Shown here: piece by piece, positions 36,557 to 44,310 of the stretch
Position numbering within the stretch: position 1 is the first letter of the stretch
Layout of the letters: every line of letters starts with the position of its first letter
Source: Leptolyngbya iicbica LK
Lineage (GTDB): Bacteria; Cyanobacteriota; Cyanobacteriia; Phormidesmidales; Phormidesmidaceae
NCBI RefSeq assembly: GCF_004212215.1
Contig: NZ_QVFV01000005.1
Span: 118,569 to 182,568 of the forward strand
Direction of reading: 5' to 3'
DNA: 64,000 nt
Made by a program: the position numbers and the translations under genes
The notes under the pieces: model-generated
What the model saw: the letters and a program-made list of their open reading frames with translations, nothing else
Databases searched by the model: none
What the model was told of the DNA's origin: nothing

Positions 36557-38314
36557 TCACGTCTTCTGTTGCTTCTGCTTTGTGATTTTCTTCTTCAAAC
36601 GCGCTAGCTCACCTGACCAGACACGGACGACTGGGTGTTTAGCGCCTAGCTCTCGTTTGATAATAGAAATGGCGTCTTCGTAGGCGGAGGCGGCATCATC
36701 AAATCGCTGCGTCTTTTCGTAGAGTTTTCCAAGAGTATGAATACGCCTTGCAAAGCTTTGTTCTTGGGTCTCTCGGCGTTGAAGTTTGACTTTTCGCCAG
36801 CGTTCAAGAAATGAGATGGCTTCTTCGTATCTTTCGCAATCGTGATAGAGCGATGCTAAATTATTGAGGATGGTTGCAGTGTCAGGGTGGTTTTCGCCCA
36901 GTTGCTCCTCATGAATCTTGAGTGCCCGCTGATAAAGCGGCTCAGCCTCCTCATATCGGCCCCTATCCTGATAAAGCGATGCCAAATTATTGAGGGTGTT
37001 TGCAGTATCAGGATGATTCTCGCCCAGTTGCTCTTCTCGAATCTTGAGCGCACGCCGATAAAGCGGCTCAACCTCCTCATATCGACCCATCGCTTTATAA
37101 AGCAATGCCAAATTATTGAGGCTGGTTGCAGTATCCGGGTGATTTTTGCCTAGTCGCTCCTCGCAAATCTTGAGATCTCGTTGTTGAAGCGGCTCAGCCT
37201 CCTCATATCGACCCATTGCCTTATAAAGCGATGCCAAATTATTGAGGCTGATTGCAGTATCCGGGTGATTTTCGCCTAGTCGCTCTTCGTGAATCTTGAG
37301 CGCACGCTGATGAAGCTGCTCAGCCTCCTCATATCGGCCCCTATCCTTATAAAGCGATGCCAAATTATTGAGGCTGGTTGCAGTATCCGGGTGATTTTCG
37401 CCTAGTTGCTCTTCGCGAATCTTGAGTGCACGCTGATGAAGCGGCTCAGCCTCCTCATATCGACCCATTGCCCAATAAAGCGATGCCAAATTATTTAGGC
37501 TAGATGCAGTATCCAGATGGTTTTCACCCAGTTGCTCTTGACTAACTTTGAGGGCTTGTTTGCAGATTGGGATGGCGGCCTGAGCATCACCTTGGTCTTG
37601 CTTGATGCTGCTCAGATCACGCAATAAGCTCGTTAGATAGCGCCAATCTTTAAACGCTATAGATTGAAAATACTCTTGAGCTTGTTTCAAGAGCTGTTCA
37701 GCATCTTGATAATTTGCCTCTCGGCTTTTGCTCAAACCTCTTAAGTGTCTTAGAAAGCCAAGCCCGAAGGAGACTAAGCGACCCGCAGCCTCATGTTCTG
37801 AACACACCTGAATCGCAAACTGAATCCGATCAGTCTGGTAATACGTCCACCAATCAATTGCTCGATCTAACAGTCGTCCTCGCTGATTCTCCTCTTCGCC
37901 CAGAATCTCGTGATAGCAAAACTCGACATCTTCCTCTGGCGAGGTCTTTTTATCGAAAAAGTAATTAGCGGCAAGCTCTGAAAGCGATAGAAACTCAGTT
38001 CGATTCTGCTGCCAGAGTTGGCTCAGCAATACCTCTCGCGTCAGTTCATGAATGTTGTGTCCATGTCCAGGGAACTCTTCCACAAACGTGAGTGCCTGCA
38101 AGCTTTCATAAAGTGTTTCTGCCTCATCAGCCAGTTCTGGTCGTAGCGCTGCCAACACTTGTGCATCAAAGAAGTGAGGAATTGCCGCAGCCCAAAGCAT
38201 CGAGACCAAGGCTTCAGGCATCTGGCTCATTTGTAGTTCCAGCAAGATCCACTGCCGTCCGGTTTCCGTCTCGGCTTGCTGAACTCTTTCCAGTAGCTCT
38301 TCTATGCTGACCAA
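36557..38314 (-). CDS. TPR-repeat protein, probable sensor half of a split STAND NTPase
   Basis: 585 residues. The first ~190 are helical and resemble the winged-helix part of STAND proteins (ETGRQWILLELQMSQMPEALVSMLWAAAIPHFF, then HNIHELTREVLLSQLW). Residues ~265-475 hold five nearly identical 42-residue kinesin-light-chain TPRs (LNNLASLYKAMGRYEEAE... GENHPDTA) with one degenerate repeat on each side. The C terminus ends in KKKITKQKQQKT. The first codon is a TTG at 38314, inside the end of the NTPase gene (13-base overlap), with no good ribosome binding site. A -1 shift at five A (38316-38320) would fuse it to the NTPase. Repeats of this type bind peptides or proteins. Confidence 0.85.
   Translation of the reverse strand: MVSIEELLERVQQAETETGRQWILLELQMSQMPEALVSMLWAAAIPHFFDAQVLAALRPELADEAETLYESLQALTFVEEFPGHGHNIHELTREVLLSQLWQQNRTEFLSLSELAANYFFDKKTSPEEDVEFCYHEILGEEENQRGRLLDRAIDWWTYYQTDRIQFAIQVCSEHEAAGRLVSFGLGFLRHLRGLSKSREANYQDAEQLLKQAQEYFQSIAFKDWRYLTSLLRDLSSIKQDQGDAQAAIPICKQALKVSQEQLGENHLDTASSLNNLASLYWAMGRYEEAEPLHQRALKIREEQLGENHPDTATSLNNLASLYKDRGRYEEAEQLHQRALKIHEERLGENHPDTAISLNNLASLYKAMGRYEEAEPLQQRDLKICEERLGKNHPDTATSLNNLALLYKAMGRYEEVEPLYRRALKIREEQLGENHPDTANTLNNLASLYQDRGRYEEAEPLYQRALKIHEEQLGENHPDTATILNNLASLYHDCERYEEAISFLERWRKVKLQRRETQEQSFARRIHTLGKLYEKTQRFDDAASAYEDAISIIKRELGAKHPVVRVWSGELARLKKKITKQKQQKT
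36886..37515 (-). repeat. Five tandem 126-bp coding repeats (TPR units)
   Basis: Each unit encodes 42 residues with the frame LNNLASLY...GRYEEAEPL..RALKI.EEQLGENHPDTA. Units differ at only a few positions in DNA as well as protein, far less than normal TPR divergence, which points to recent duplication or gene conversion. Variable residues cluster at a few places (for example HQ/QQ/YR/YQ before RALKI). Confidence 0.85.
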
Positions 38315-39081
38315 CTTTTTATCGCTACCGACAACATTTGATGGACATTTGCTGGGTGACCTTTACATCCCAACGCAATCGCCTTAATGGCCTCTTCGGG
38401 TAATGCCGAATCCGGCAAATCTGAACAAAAGTCGCACCAAGCCTTCACCTCAATGATGGGAGTGAGCGGAATGTGTTCACAATCATCACCCCACACCGAA
38501 TTATTGGGGTCGGGGATATCTTGCCCCGCAATAACGGTCGCAACATTATGTAGCTGTCGGCTAACGGCACGTAACCATTTACTCTCAATCCAGTCTCTTA
38601 AAGACTCGCTGGCTTCTTGATAGGTATCGAGGGTAACGACCAGCCGAGAGTCAAAGGATGCCAAATCCTGGAAAAAAGCTTGTTGGAGTTCTGCCAAGCG
38701 GTACTGTTGAGTGGCTAGGTCGATACTGGAGTTGATCGCGATGTTGATTGCATCCCTGGCAGCAATGTCGTTTTCAGAAAAATCAACACCGCCCTGGACA
38801 AACAGTTTGACTTTGCCTGAAAAGGTTTGAAAACGTTCGCGCCCTAAATCGACGACAACTTCCGACAAAAACGAGGCAATGCTATCGACGCCCTTACAGT
38901 CAAATGGAACATAGGCAACCGTTTCAGGACACTGCTGTCTGAATCGGTTGAGGAGAGAGGTTTTTCCCATTCCCGATTTTCCTTCGACAAGCATGATGGA
39001 GCAGTCATGCTGTCCACCTGCCATTTTTAGGAAAAGCTCAAGTTCTTTGGTGCGGTTCGCTAAGTTACGCAGTTTTGGCAT
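38302..39081 (-). CDS. P-loop NTPase of STAND/AAA type, first half of a split protein
   Basis: 259 residues. It opens with MPKLRNLANRTKELELFLKMA, the usual lead-in to a STAND/AAA NTPase, then Walker A EGKSGMGKTSLL and a Walker B-like strand SRLVVTLDTYQEAS with the acidic Asp. A sensor-like strand HNVATVIAGQDI follows, and the C terminus GCKGHPANVHQML is where STAND proteins continue into the winged helix. Here the frame stops at 38302 and the continuation is in the next frame, in the TPR gene. The gene starts nine bases after the stop of the small membrane-protein gene, so the three form one operon. It is predicted to be an ATP-driven switch. Confidence 0.8.
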   Translation of the reverse strand: MPKLRNLANRTKELELFLKMAGGQHDCSIMLVEGKSGMGKTSLLNRFRQQCPETVAYVPFDCKGVDSIASFLSEVVVDLGRERFQTFSGKVKLFVQGGVDFSENDIAARDAINIAINSSIDLATQQYRLAELQQAFFQDLASFDSRLVVTLDTYQEASESLRDWIESKWLRAVSRQLHNVATVIAGQDIPDPNNSVWGDDCEHIPLTPIIEVKAWCDFCSDLPDSALPEEAIKAIALGCKGHPANVHQMLSVAIKSWSA

Positions 39082-39090
39082 CGATCGGCG

Positions 39091-39414
39091 TTACTGATTT
39101 TCCTCATCGTTGGCGTCAGTTGCCGCCTCGTCATAGCCTAGTTCTACTTTCTGCTTCCCGTCCACGTCATTCTCAGAAAATTCACTGTTCCGCATCCGAT
39201 ACTCACCTTCACCACGCAGCTTATTGCCCTTGAAAACGACGCTAACCGGCTTATCGTCTGGAGGACTCTCGGGCGTTTTCGCCTTCACGTTCATTTTGGC
39301 TTCTTGCCCACTGAGCGAGAGCCCCAACTCTAAAATCCGGTCTCTCAACAGGTACACAACCCAAATGACGACGATCGCAAGCACAATTACGATAACGACA
39401 GCTGCTGCATCCAT
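39091..39414 (-). CDS. Small one-helix membrane protein, first gene of the STAND operon
   Basis: 107 residues. Residues 4-23 are a single strongly hydrophobic helix (AVVIVIVLAIVVIWVVYLL) followed by RDR and a soluble tail. The tail has LELGLSLSGQEAKMNVKAK, then a Gly/Asn-rich stretch KGNKLRGEGEYRMRNSEFS that looks like short beta strands, and an acidic end. I do not recognise the family. Being first in the operon with a switch NTPase and a TPR sensor, it may be the output component, for example a membrane effector or anchor; that is inference from order only. The frame and codon use are normal. Confidence 0.7.
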   Translation of the reverse strand: MDAAAVVIVIVLAIVVIWVVYLLRDRILELGLSLSGQEAKMNVKAKTPESPPDDKPVSVVFKGNKLRGEGEYRMRNSEFSENDVDGKQKVELGYDEAATDANDEENQ

Positions 39415-39600
39415 GTATAGATTTCATCCCGAGGAAAATCTTTCCACGCCAATTATGTCGACTCAGACGACAGAGCGGCAACTAAATTGAGAAATCTACT
39501 GGAGTCACCCGACCTCTTTGATATGGCAATCTGCCCTAAACCAGTCTCCGGATCTTCGCTGCTGCCAGCATAAGTTGCTCTCGAAAATCACCTAGAGGTA

Positions 39601-41400
39601 CTATCCGGCCATCGTCTGGCGTAAATCAGCGGTAGCTAGTGCATCAATCTTCAGACTCACCGGATCAATCACTACGCCATAATCGCGCTTTGCCGACTCG
39701 ATGCTGACAAACTCATCCAGCACATCCTCCAGCACCAGGGCCGGATCGCGCTCCAGCGGGTTGCCATAGCCGCCGCCGCAGGGGCTCACCGTGCGCAGGG
39801 TATCGCCCAGCTTGGTCTTACGGCAGGGAAACTTTGAGGGCAGATCCTCCATCGTCTCCTCATGGGGATTGAACACCTGCACCGCCCCCGGCGTGCCGTC
39901 CTTGCCCTCAAAGATACCCCAGGGGGCGTACTTGTTGCCTTCCCCCTCCAGCGACATCTGCCCCGGCGCGAGGAACTGAATATCGCGGATGGAGCCGAGA
40001 CCGCCGCGATACTTGCCCGCCCCGCTGGCATCTTCAATCAGTTCGTAGCGGGTGACCCGCAGGGGCAGATGCGCCTCAATATCTTCGATGGGGTTGTTGC
40101 GGGTATTGGCGTAGAGGGTATCGACGCCATCCATGCCGTCTTTGCCGTAGCGCCCACCGTAGCTGCCCTCGGTGATGTCCATATACACCCAGTAGTCCTC
40201 ATCCAGCGCGCCGCTGTAGGAGGTGACTTTGATGTTGCCGATGCCGCCGCTGACGTTTCGAGGGGCAACTTGGGCCAGCGCTTTCATCAGCGTGTCCGCC
40301 ACAATGTTGCCGGGGCAGCAGCGGGCAATGACCGGCGCGGGATAAATGGGATTCGCCAAACAGCCCTTGGGGGCAACGATGTGGACAGGACGAGTGAGGC
40401 CGGAGTTTTGCGGCACGTATTCCATCAGAGCGGTGTCGAGCAGCACCGATCTCAGCGTCACAAAAATCGCAATATCCACCGTGCCGACGAAGGGCATATT
40501 GATGGGGCGATCGTCCACCTGGGGTGCGGTGCCCGTCAGGTCGATGGTCATGTCGCTGCCGTCGATGGTGACGGTGACAGCAATTTTGAGGTCTTTTTTA
40601 CCGGGGTCGGGATCGTCCAAAAAGCCGTCGATGAAGCCTTCGGCATAGTACTCACCATCAGGCAAGCGCTCGATCGCCTGCCGCATCATCCGCTCAGAGT
40701 AGGCCATCAACTCGCCGCTAGCGGCCAGCACCGTATCCAGGCCGTACTGCTCCACCAGTTCTAAAAAGCGCTGTTCACCCACGCGACAGGCGGCGACTTG
40801 GGCTTCAATATCGCCGACAACAACGTTGGCACTGCGAATGTTTTGCCGCAGGATGCGCCACACCTGGCGGTTTTGCACGCCTTTTTCGTATAGCTTCACC
40901 GCTTTAAATTGCAGCCCCTCGGCAAAGGCATCCACCGCATCCACAATGCCGCAGCTACCGGGTGAGGAGGAGCCAATATCCAAATGGTGAGCGGTGGTGA
41001 AGGAATAGCCGATCAGTTCCTCGTCCTTAAAAATGGGAATGCCGATGCCGATGTCGGGACCGTGGGAGGCCCCGTAATAAGGATGGTTGTGGAGAATCAC
41101 GTCACCGGGATAAAACTCTTCGCCCTCTTCGGCCATAGCCTTGAGGACGCCGCGCATGTAGCCGGGAATGGGGCCAAGCTGCAGGGGGGTGCTGTAGGCG
41201 CATTCCGCCAATTGCTGACAGTCGGCATCCAAAATTGCCGCGCCAAAGTCTTCCGATTCGCGAATGATGCTGGAGTAAGACATGCGCGCCAGCTTGTGGC
41301 CCATTTCCAGGGCGATGCCGTTGAGGGCACCGGCGACCACCTGAGCGGTGACGGGATCAATTTTGGGCAATTGGCGAGGCTGAGGTAAGGAGACCGTCAT
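39601..41400 (-). CDS. hyuB: Hydantoinase B/oxoprolinase-family protein (HyuB)
   Basis: 599 residues covering the whole HyuB domain. Typical segments: DPVTAQVVAGALNGIALEMG, MSYSSIIRESEDFGAAILD, PGDVILHNHPYYGASHGPDI (metal-binding His), TTAHHLDIGSSSPGS, GGIGNIKVTSYSG, and GAGKYRGGLGSIRD. The family includes the small subunits of N-methylhydantoinase and acetone or acetophenone carboxylases, and the C-terminal half of 5-oxoprolinase; all need an ATP-using HyuA partner. No hyuA gene is adjacent: endonuclease V is upstream and the STAND operon downstream. The substrate cannot be told from sequence. Confidence 0.92.
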   Translation of the reverse strand: MTVSLPQPRQLPKIDPVTAQVVAGALNGIALEMGHKLARMSYSSIIRESEDFGAAILDADCQQLAECAYSTPLQLGPIPGYMRGVLKAMAEEGEEFYPGDVILHNHPYYGASHGPDIGIGIPIFKDEELIGYSFTTAHHLDIGSSSPGSCGIVDAVDAFAEGLQFKAVKLYEKGVQNRQVWRILRQNIRSANVVVGDIEAQVAACRVGEQRFLELVEQYGLDTVLAASGELMAYSERMMRQAIERLPDGEYYAEGFIDGFLDDPDPGKKDLKIAVTVTIDGSDMTIDLTGTAPQVDDRPINMPFVGTVDIAIFVTLRSVLLDTALMEYVPQNSGLTRPVHIVAPKGCLANPIYPAPVIARCCPGNIVADTLMKALAQVAPRNVSGGIGNIKVTSYSGALDEDYWVYMDITEGSYGGRYGKDGMDGVDTLYANTRNNPIEDIEAHLPLRVTRYELIEDASGAGKYRGGLGSIRDIQFLAPGQMSLEGEGNKYAPWGIFEGKDGTPGAVQVFNPHEETMEDLPSKFPCRKTKLGDTLRTVSPCGGGYGNPLERDPALVLEDVLDEFVSIESAKRDYGVVIDPVSLKIDALATADLRQTMAG

Positions 41401-41514
41401 GGCAAGTTCGATGAGGGAAACGTTCTCTGTTTATAGAGGGCGGCGGGGCCCCGAGTCGTAACCTGCACTACGAGAGGGACAACTATTTACCCACATTCGC
41501 GTCATGGGTGGAGT

Positions 41515-41539
41515 CGTCATCGAGCCGTTAACGATGACG
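41515..41539. terminator. Possible terminator hairpin after nfi
   Basis: CGTCATCG (41515-41522) and CGATGACG (41532-41539) form an 8-bp perfect stem with a nine-base loop, 56 bases beyond the nfi stop on the minus strand and before hyuB. No T run follows, so termination is only a suggestion. Confidence 0.4.
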
Positions 41540-41594
41540 GCAACTGGCGTGTCCCCAGGGGCTCTATGTGGAAGAGAGGTGTCCCGCAGATCAG

Positions 41595-42323
41595 CTATAG
41601 CAGCGACATTTGTTCAGTGTCGTCGTCTTCACAGCTGGACTTGAGCGGCGGCAATTGGCCTCGGTTAGAGGCGAGGCGATCGGCCAGGCGAGTGGTTTCC
41701 GGCAGGCGATATTTGGGAGTGCATTGCCGCACATAGTCCAGCGCTGTCGGCAAGGTGATGCGGTGTCCGGCGGACACGTACAACGGCTTGGTGTTGGTGC
41801 GGCTGCGGTAGACGGCTCCGATGGTTTCGTCGCGATCGCGCAGGGGTACCCACGCTCCTTTCTCGCTGGGCACTGCCTCATGGGTGCCGATCAACCGCGA
41901 TTTCGCCACCCCAATGGTGGGACAATCGACCGTCACCCCTAGATGACAGGCAATACCAAAACGACGGGGATGGGCGATGCCTGCACCGTCGCAGAGAATC
42001 AGATCCGGAGTAAGTTTCAGCTCCGCGAGGGCCGCCAACAGGGTGGGCAGTTCCCGAAAGGAGAGCAGGCTCGGCACGTAGGGAAAGGTAGTGGGACGTT
42101 TGGCCAGTGCGGTTTCCACCAGTTGCAGGCTGGGAAATTCCAGCACGACCACAGCGGCGCGGGTGACTTCACCGTTTTCCTCAAAGCCGACATCGACCCC
42201 AGCCACGAGTTTGGGAGGCGATCGCACCTCATCTTGCAGGCGCACTTGCGATCGCAATTCATTTTGCCGAGAGATCGCTGCTGCGGCATCCGTCGGCCAG
42301 GTGGTCGGGGCCTCAAACTTCAT
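41595..42323 (-). CDS. nfi: Deoxyribonuclease V (endonuclease V)
   Basis: 242 residues from the ATG at 42323 (MKFEAPTTWP); the frame runs to 42344 with another possible start. Family motifs: VAGVDVGFE with the first catalytic Asp, TFPYVPSLLSFRELP with the wedge Tyr and catalytic Glu, LILCDGAGIAHPRRFGIACHLG with the third acidic residue, and PTIGVAKSRL. The usual ASHLG reads ACHLG here. The enzyme nicks the second phosphodiester 3' of deoxyinosine and other deaminated bases. It diverges from the lipase gene about 100 bases away. Confidence 0.94.
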   Translation of the reverse strand: MKFEAPTTWPTDAAAAISRQNELRSQVRLQDEVRSPPKLVAGVDVGFEENGEVTRAAVVVLEFPSLQLVETALAKRPTTFPYVPSLLSFRELPTLLAALAELKLTPDLILCDGAGIAHPRRFGIACHLGVTVDCPTIGVAKSRLIGTHEAVPSEKGAWVPLRDRDETIGAVYRSRTNTKPLYVSAGHRITLPTALDYVRQCTPKYRLPETTRLADRLASNRGQLPPLKSSCEDDDTEQMSLL

Positions 42324-42421
42324 CGGGTTTACGGTTATCAACAAAGGGTTAAGGGTCGCATGCTAGCGGGAATTTTTTCGATAGCATTAGGCATCTATCA
42401 TTTCACCACGCTGACAGGGTT

Positions 42422-44269
42422 ATGGGTATTAAGCGGGCATCTTGCATCGGGTTGGGCGCTTTGGGGCTGGTTTTGGCCGGGTCGGGAATCACGCGAGCGC
42501 TGGCGGCAGTGGTGACCAACGTCGCCGGCCAAAGCAGCCGACTCACGCCAGAAGTGGTGCTCCAGTCGCAACTGGGAGCGCAGTGGCTGGCGGCCTTTGC
42601 GCTATTGATGGGAGCGATCGCGGCAGTGGCCGGGGTCGATCGCTACATCAAAAATCAGCGGTGGGAGCGGCGCGATCTGGCTCGGCGCATGTTTGAGGAA
42701 TTTGCCCGCCGCGAAGCCGTGCGAAACGTGGCAGATATTCTGGATTTTGAAGAATATCGCGTATTTGAAGTGCGCCTGCCGACGGATGGGCAGGTGGTGC
42801 GCTTTGAGGCCACCGATGAACGCTTGAAGCGAGCACTGCGATCGCACGACCAGATGGTCAAAACCCGGCAGGGCTTGAATATGCTGGGCCAGATGAATCG
42901 TCAGCAGCCAGACAAAATGGACGAAAACACCGTCCGCGTATTGCAGCAATATCGGGACGAAGAATTCGTCATTGAACTCACGATTCGCAACTGGTTTGAC
43001 GAGTTTCTCAGTGCCTTTGAAGCTTGCGAAAACGCGATCAAGTCGGGGCTAGTCACCGCAGAGGATTTGGAACCTTACATCATCTATTGGGTACGAGTGA
43101 TTAGCGATCGCAGCTGTCGCCGCGAAGGGGGCTCCGCCTTTTACGATCAGCTTTTTCACTACATCTATTGGGCCGGTTACGAGGGAGTGCAGGACCTATT
43201 TGAGCGCTATGGCTACAAAATTCTGCCACCGCCCTACAGCACTCACGACTTCAGCAATATTGAGCGTGACAACGCGGTGATCAATGCCTTTCGGGCCTTA
43301 TGCATGGCCAAAGCGGCGCACCTGGTGTACGAAGATCCGGGCTATGTGGCCGACATTGTACGGCTGTGGTTGAGCCGAGATAACGACCTCCAATGGATGG
43401 AACAAACCCCCGCCGATTATGTGGTTGACGTCATCAAGCGGTGGCTGCGAGAAGGCGAAACCGACAACAAAGGCGTGAATTTGCAGAACCACTACCACTA
43501 TTTTGTGAATCGCCTTACCGATACCCAAGCATTCATCTTTCGCAAAGATCAGCACATTGTGTTGGTGTTTCGCGGCAGTCAACAAGCCGCTGACTGGAGC
43601 ACCAATTTCAAGTTTCGGATGAAGCAGTTTGCCTTTACCCACACCGCGCAAGAAGCCGTGCCGCCCCAGGGTGAGGTGCATCGGGGGTTTCACGACGCCT
43701 GGCAAAGTGTCGAACATGAAGTGCTCGTGCAGCTTAAACGGTGGTGGACGCCGGAAAGCCAACTCTGGGTGACCGGACACAGTCTGGGCGGTGCCCTGGC
43801 CGCCCTGGCCGCCACCTCGCTGGAATATCAGGGGTTCAAAGTATCGGGCTTGTATACCTTTGGGCAGCCGCGAGTGGGCGACTGGGCCTTTACCCGCGAG
43901 GTGAATAGCCGCATGGGCGATCGCATGTTCCGCTATGTCAACAACAACGACATCGTGCCGCTGATTCCTCCCCAGATAAATCCACTCAACCCGGGACGGC
44001 TGTATGGTCACATGGGGCAGTTCCGCTACTTTGGCTTTCGCGGCAATCTTCACGAAAGCTCTTACATCAGCCAACGCTGGGGCGATCGCCTGTTGGGCTT
44101 TTTGGCGGGGATCAAACAACCCGGCCCAGACGTCGTGGCGGATCACATGATGGAATTTTACGTGCGCTATTTGCAGCGCGAACTCGACAAGCAAAAAGAC
44201 CAGCTCAAAGCTGAAAAAGAAGATGCCCTAGAGGCGCAAGAAATCCGCGAAATGGAAAAAGCTCGCTAG
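42422..44269 (+). CDS. Class 3 lipase family protein, membrane-anchored
   Basis: 615 residues. Two hydrophobic segments at the N terminus (CIGLGALGLVLAGSG and WLAAFALLMGAIAAVAGV) suggest membrane anchoring. A long helical middle region follows. From about residue 355 the alpha/beta hydrolase appears: HIVLVFRGSQQAADWSTN, VHRGFHDAWQSV, then the nucleophile Ser454 in VTGHSLGGALAALAA, YTFGQPRVGDW and FRYVNNNDIVPLIPP with the catalytic Asp; His in NLHESSYISQ or DVVADHMMEFY may complete the triad. Class 3 lipases cut acylglycerols or glycolipids; the substrate here is unknown. The C-terminal 35 residues form a charged coil. UPF0182 follows 41 bases downstream, probably co-transcribed. Confidence 0.88.
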   Translation: MGIKRASCIGLGALGLVLAGSGITRALAAVVTNVAGQSSRLTPEVVLQSQLGAQWLAAFALLMGAIAAVAGVDRYIKNQRWERRDLARRMFEEFARREAVRNVADILDFEEYRVFEVRLPTDGQVVRFEATDERLKRALRSHDQMVKTRQGLNMLGQMNRQQPDKMDENTVRVLQQYRDEEFVIELTIRNWFDEFLSAFEACENAIKSGLVTAEDLEPYIIYWVRVISDRSCRREGGSAFYDQLFHYIYWAGYEGVQDLFERYGYKILPPPYSTHDFSNIERDNAVINAFRALCMAKAAHLVYEDPGYVADIVRLWLSRDNDLQWMEQTPADYVVDVIKRWLREGETDNKGVNLQNHYHYFVNRLTDTQAFIFRKDQHIVLVFRGSQQAADWSTNFKFRMKQFAFTHTAQEAVPPQGEVHRGFHDAWQSVEHEVLVQLKRWWTPESQLWVTGHSLGGALAALAATSLEYQGFKVSGLYTFGQPRVGDWAFTREVNSRMGDRMFRYVNNNDIVPLIPPQINPLNPGRLYGHMGQFRYFGFRGNLHESSYISQRWGDRLLGFLAGIKQPGPDVVADHMMEFYVRYLQRELDKQKDQLKAEKEDALEAQEIREMEKAR

Positions 44270-44310
44270 GGTGAACAGAGAACCGCCAACTGTAGTGATC
44301 AACATCGACT

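Noticed and set aside
36886-37515. Regularly spaced repeats that could be mistaken for a CRISPR array
   Set aside because: Units are 126 bp, contiguous and coding for TPRs, with no spacers and no cas genes.
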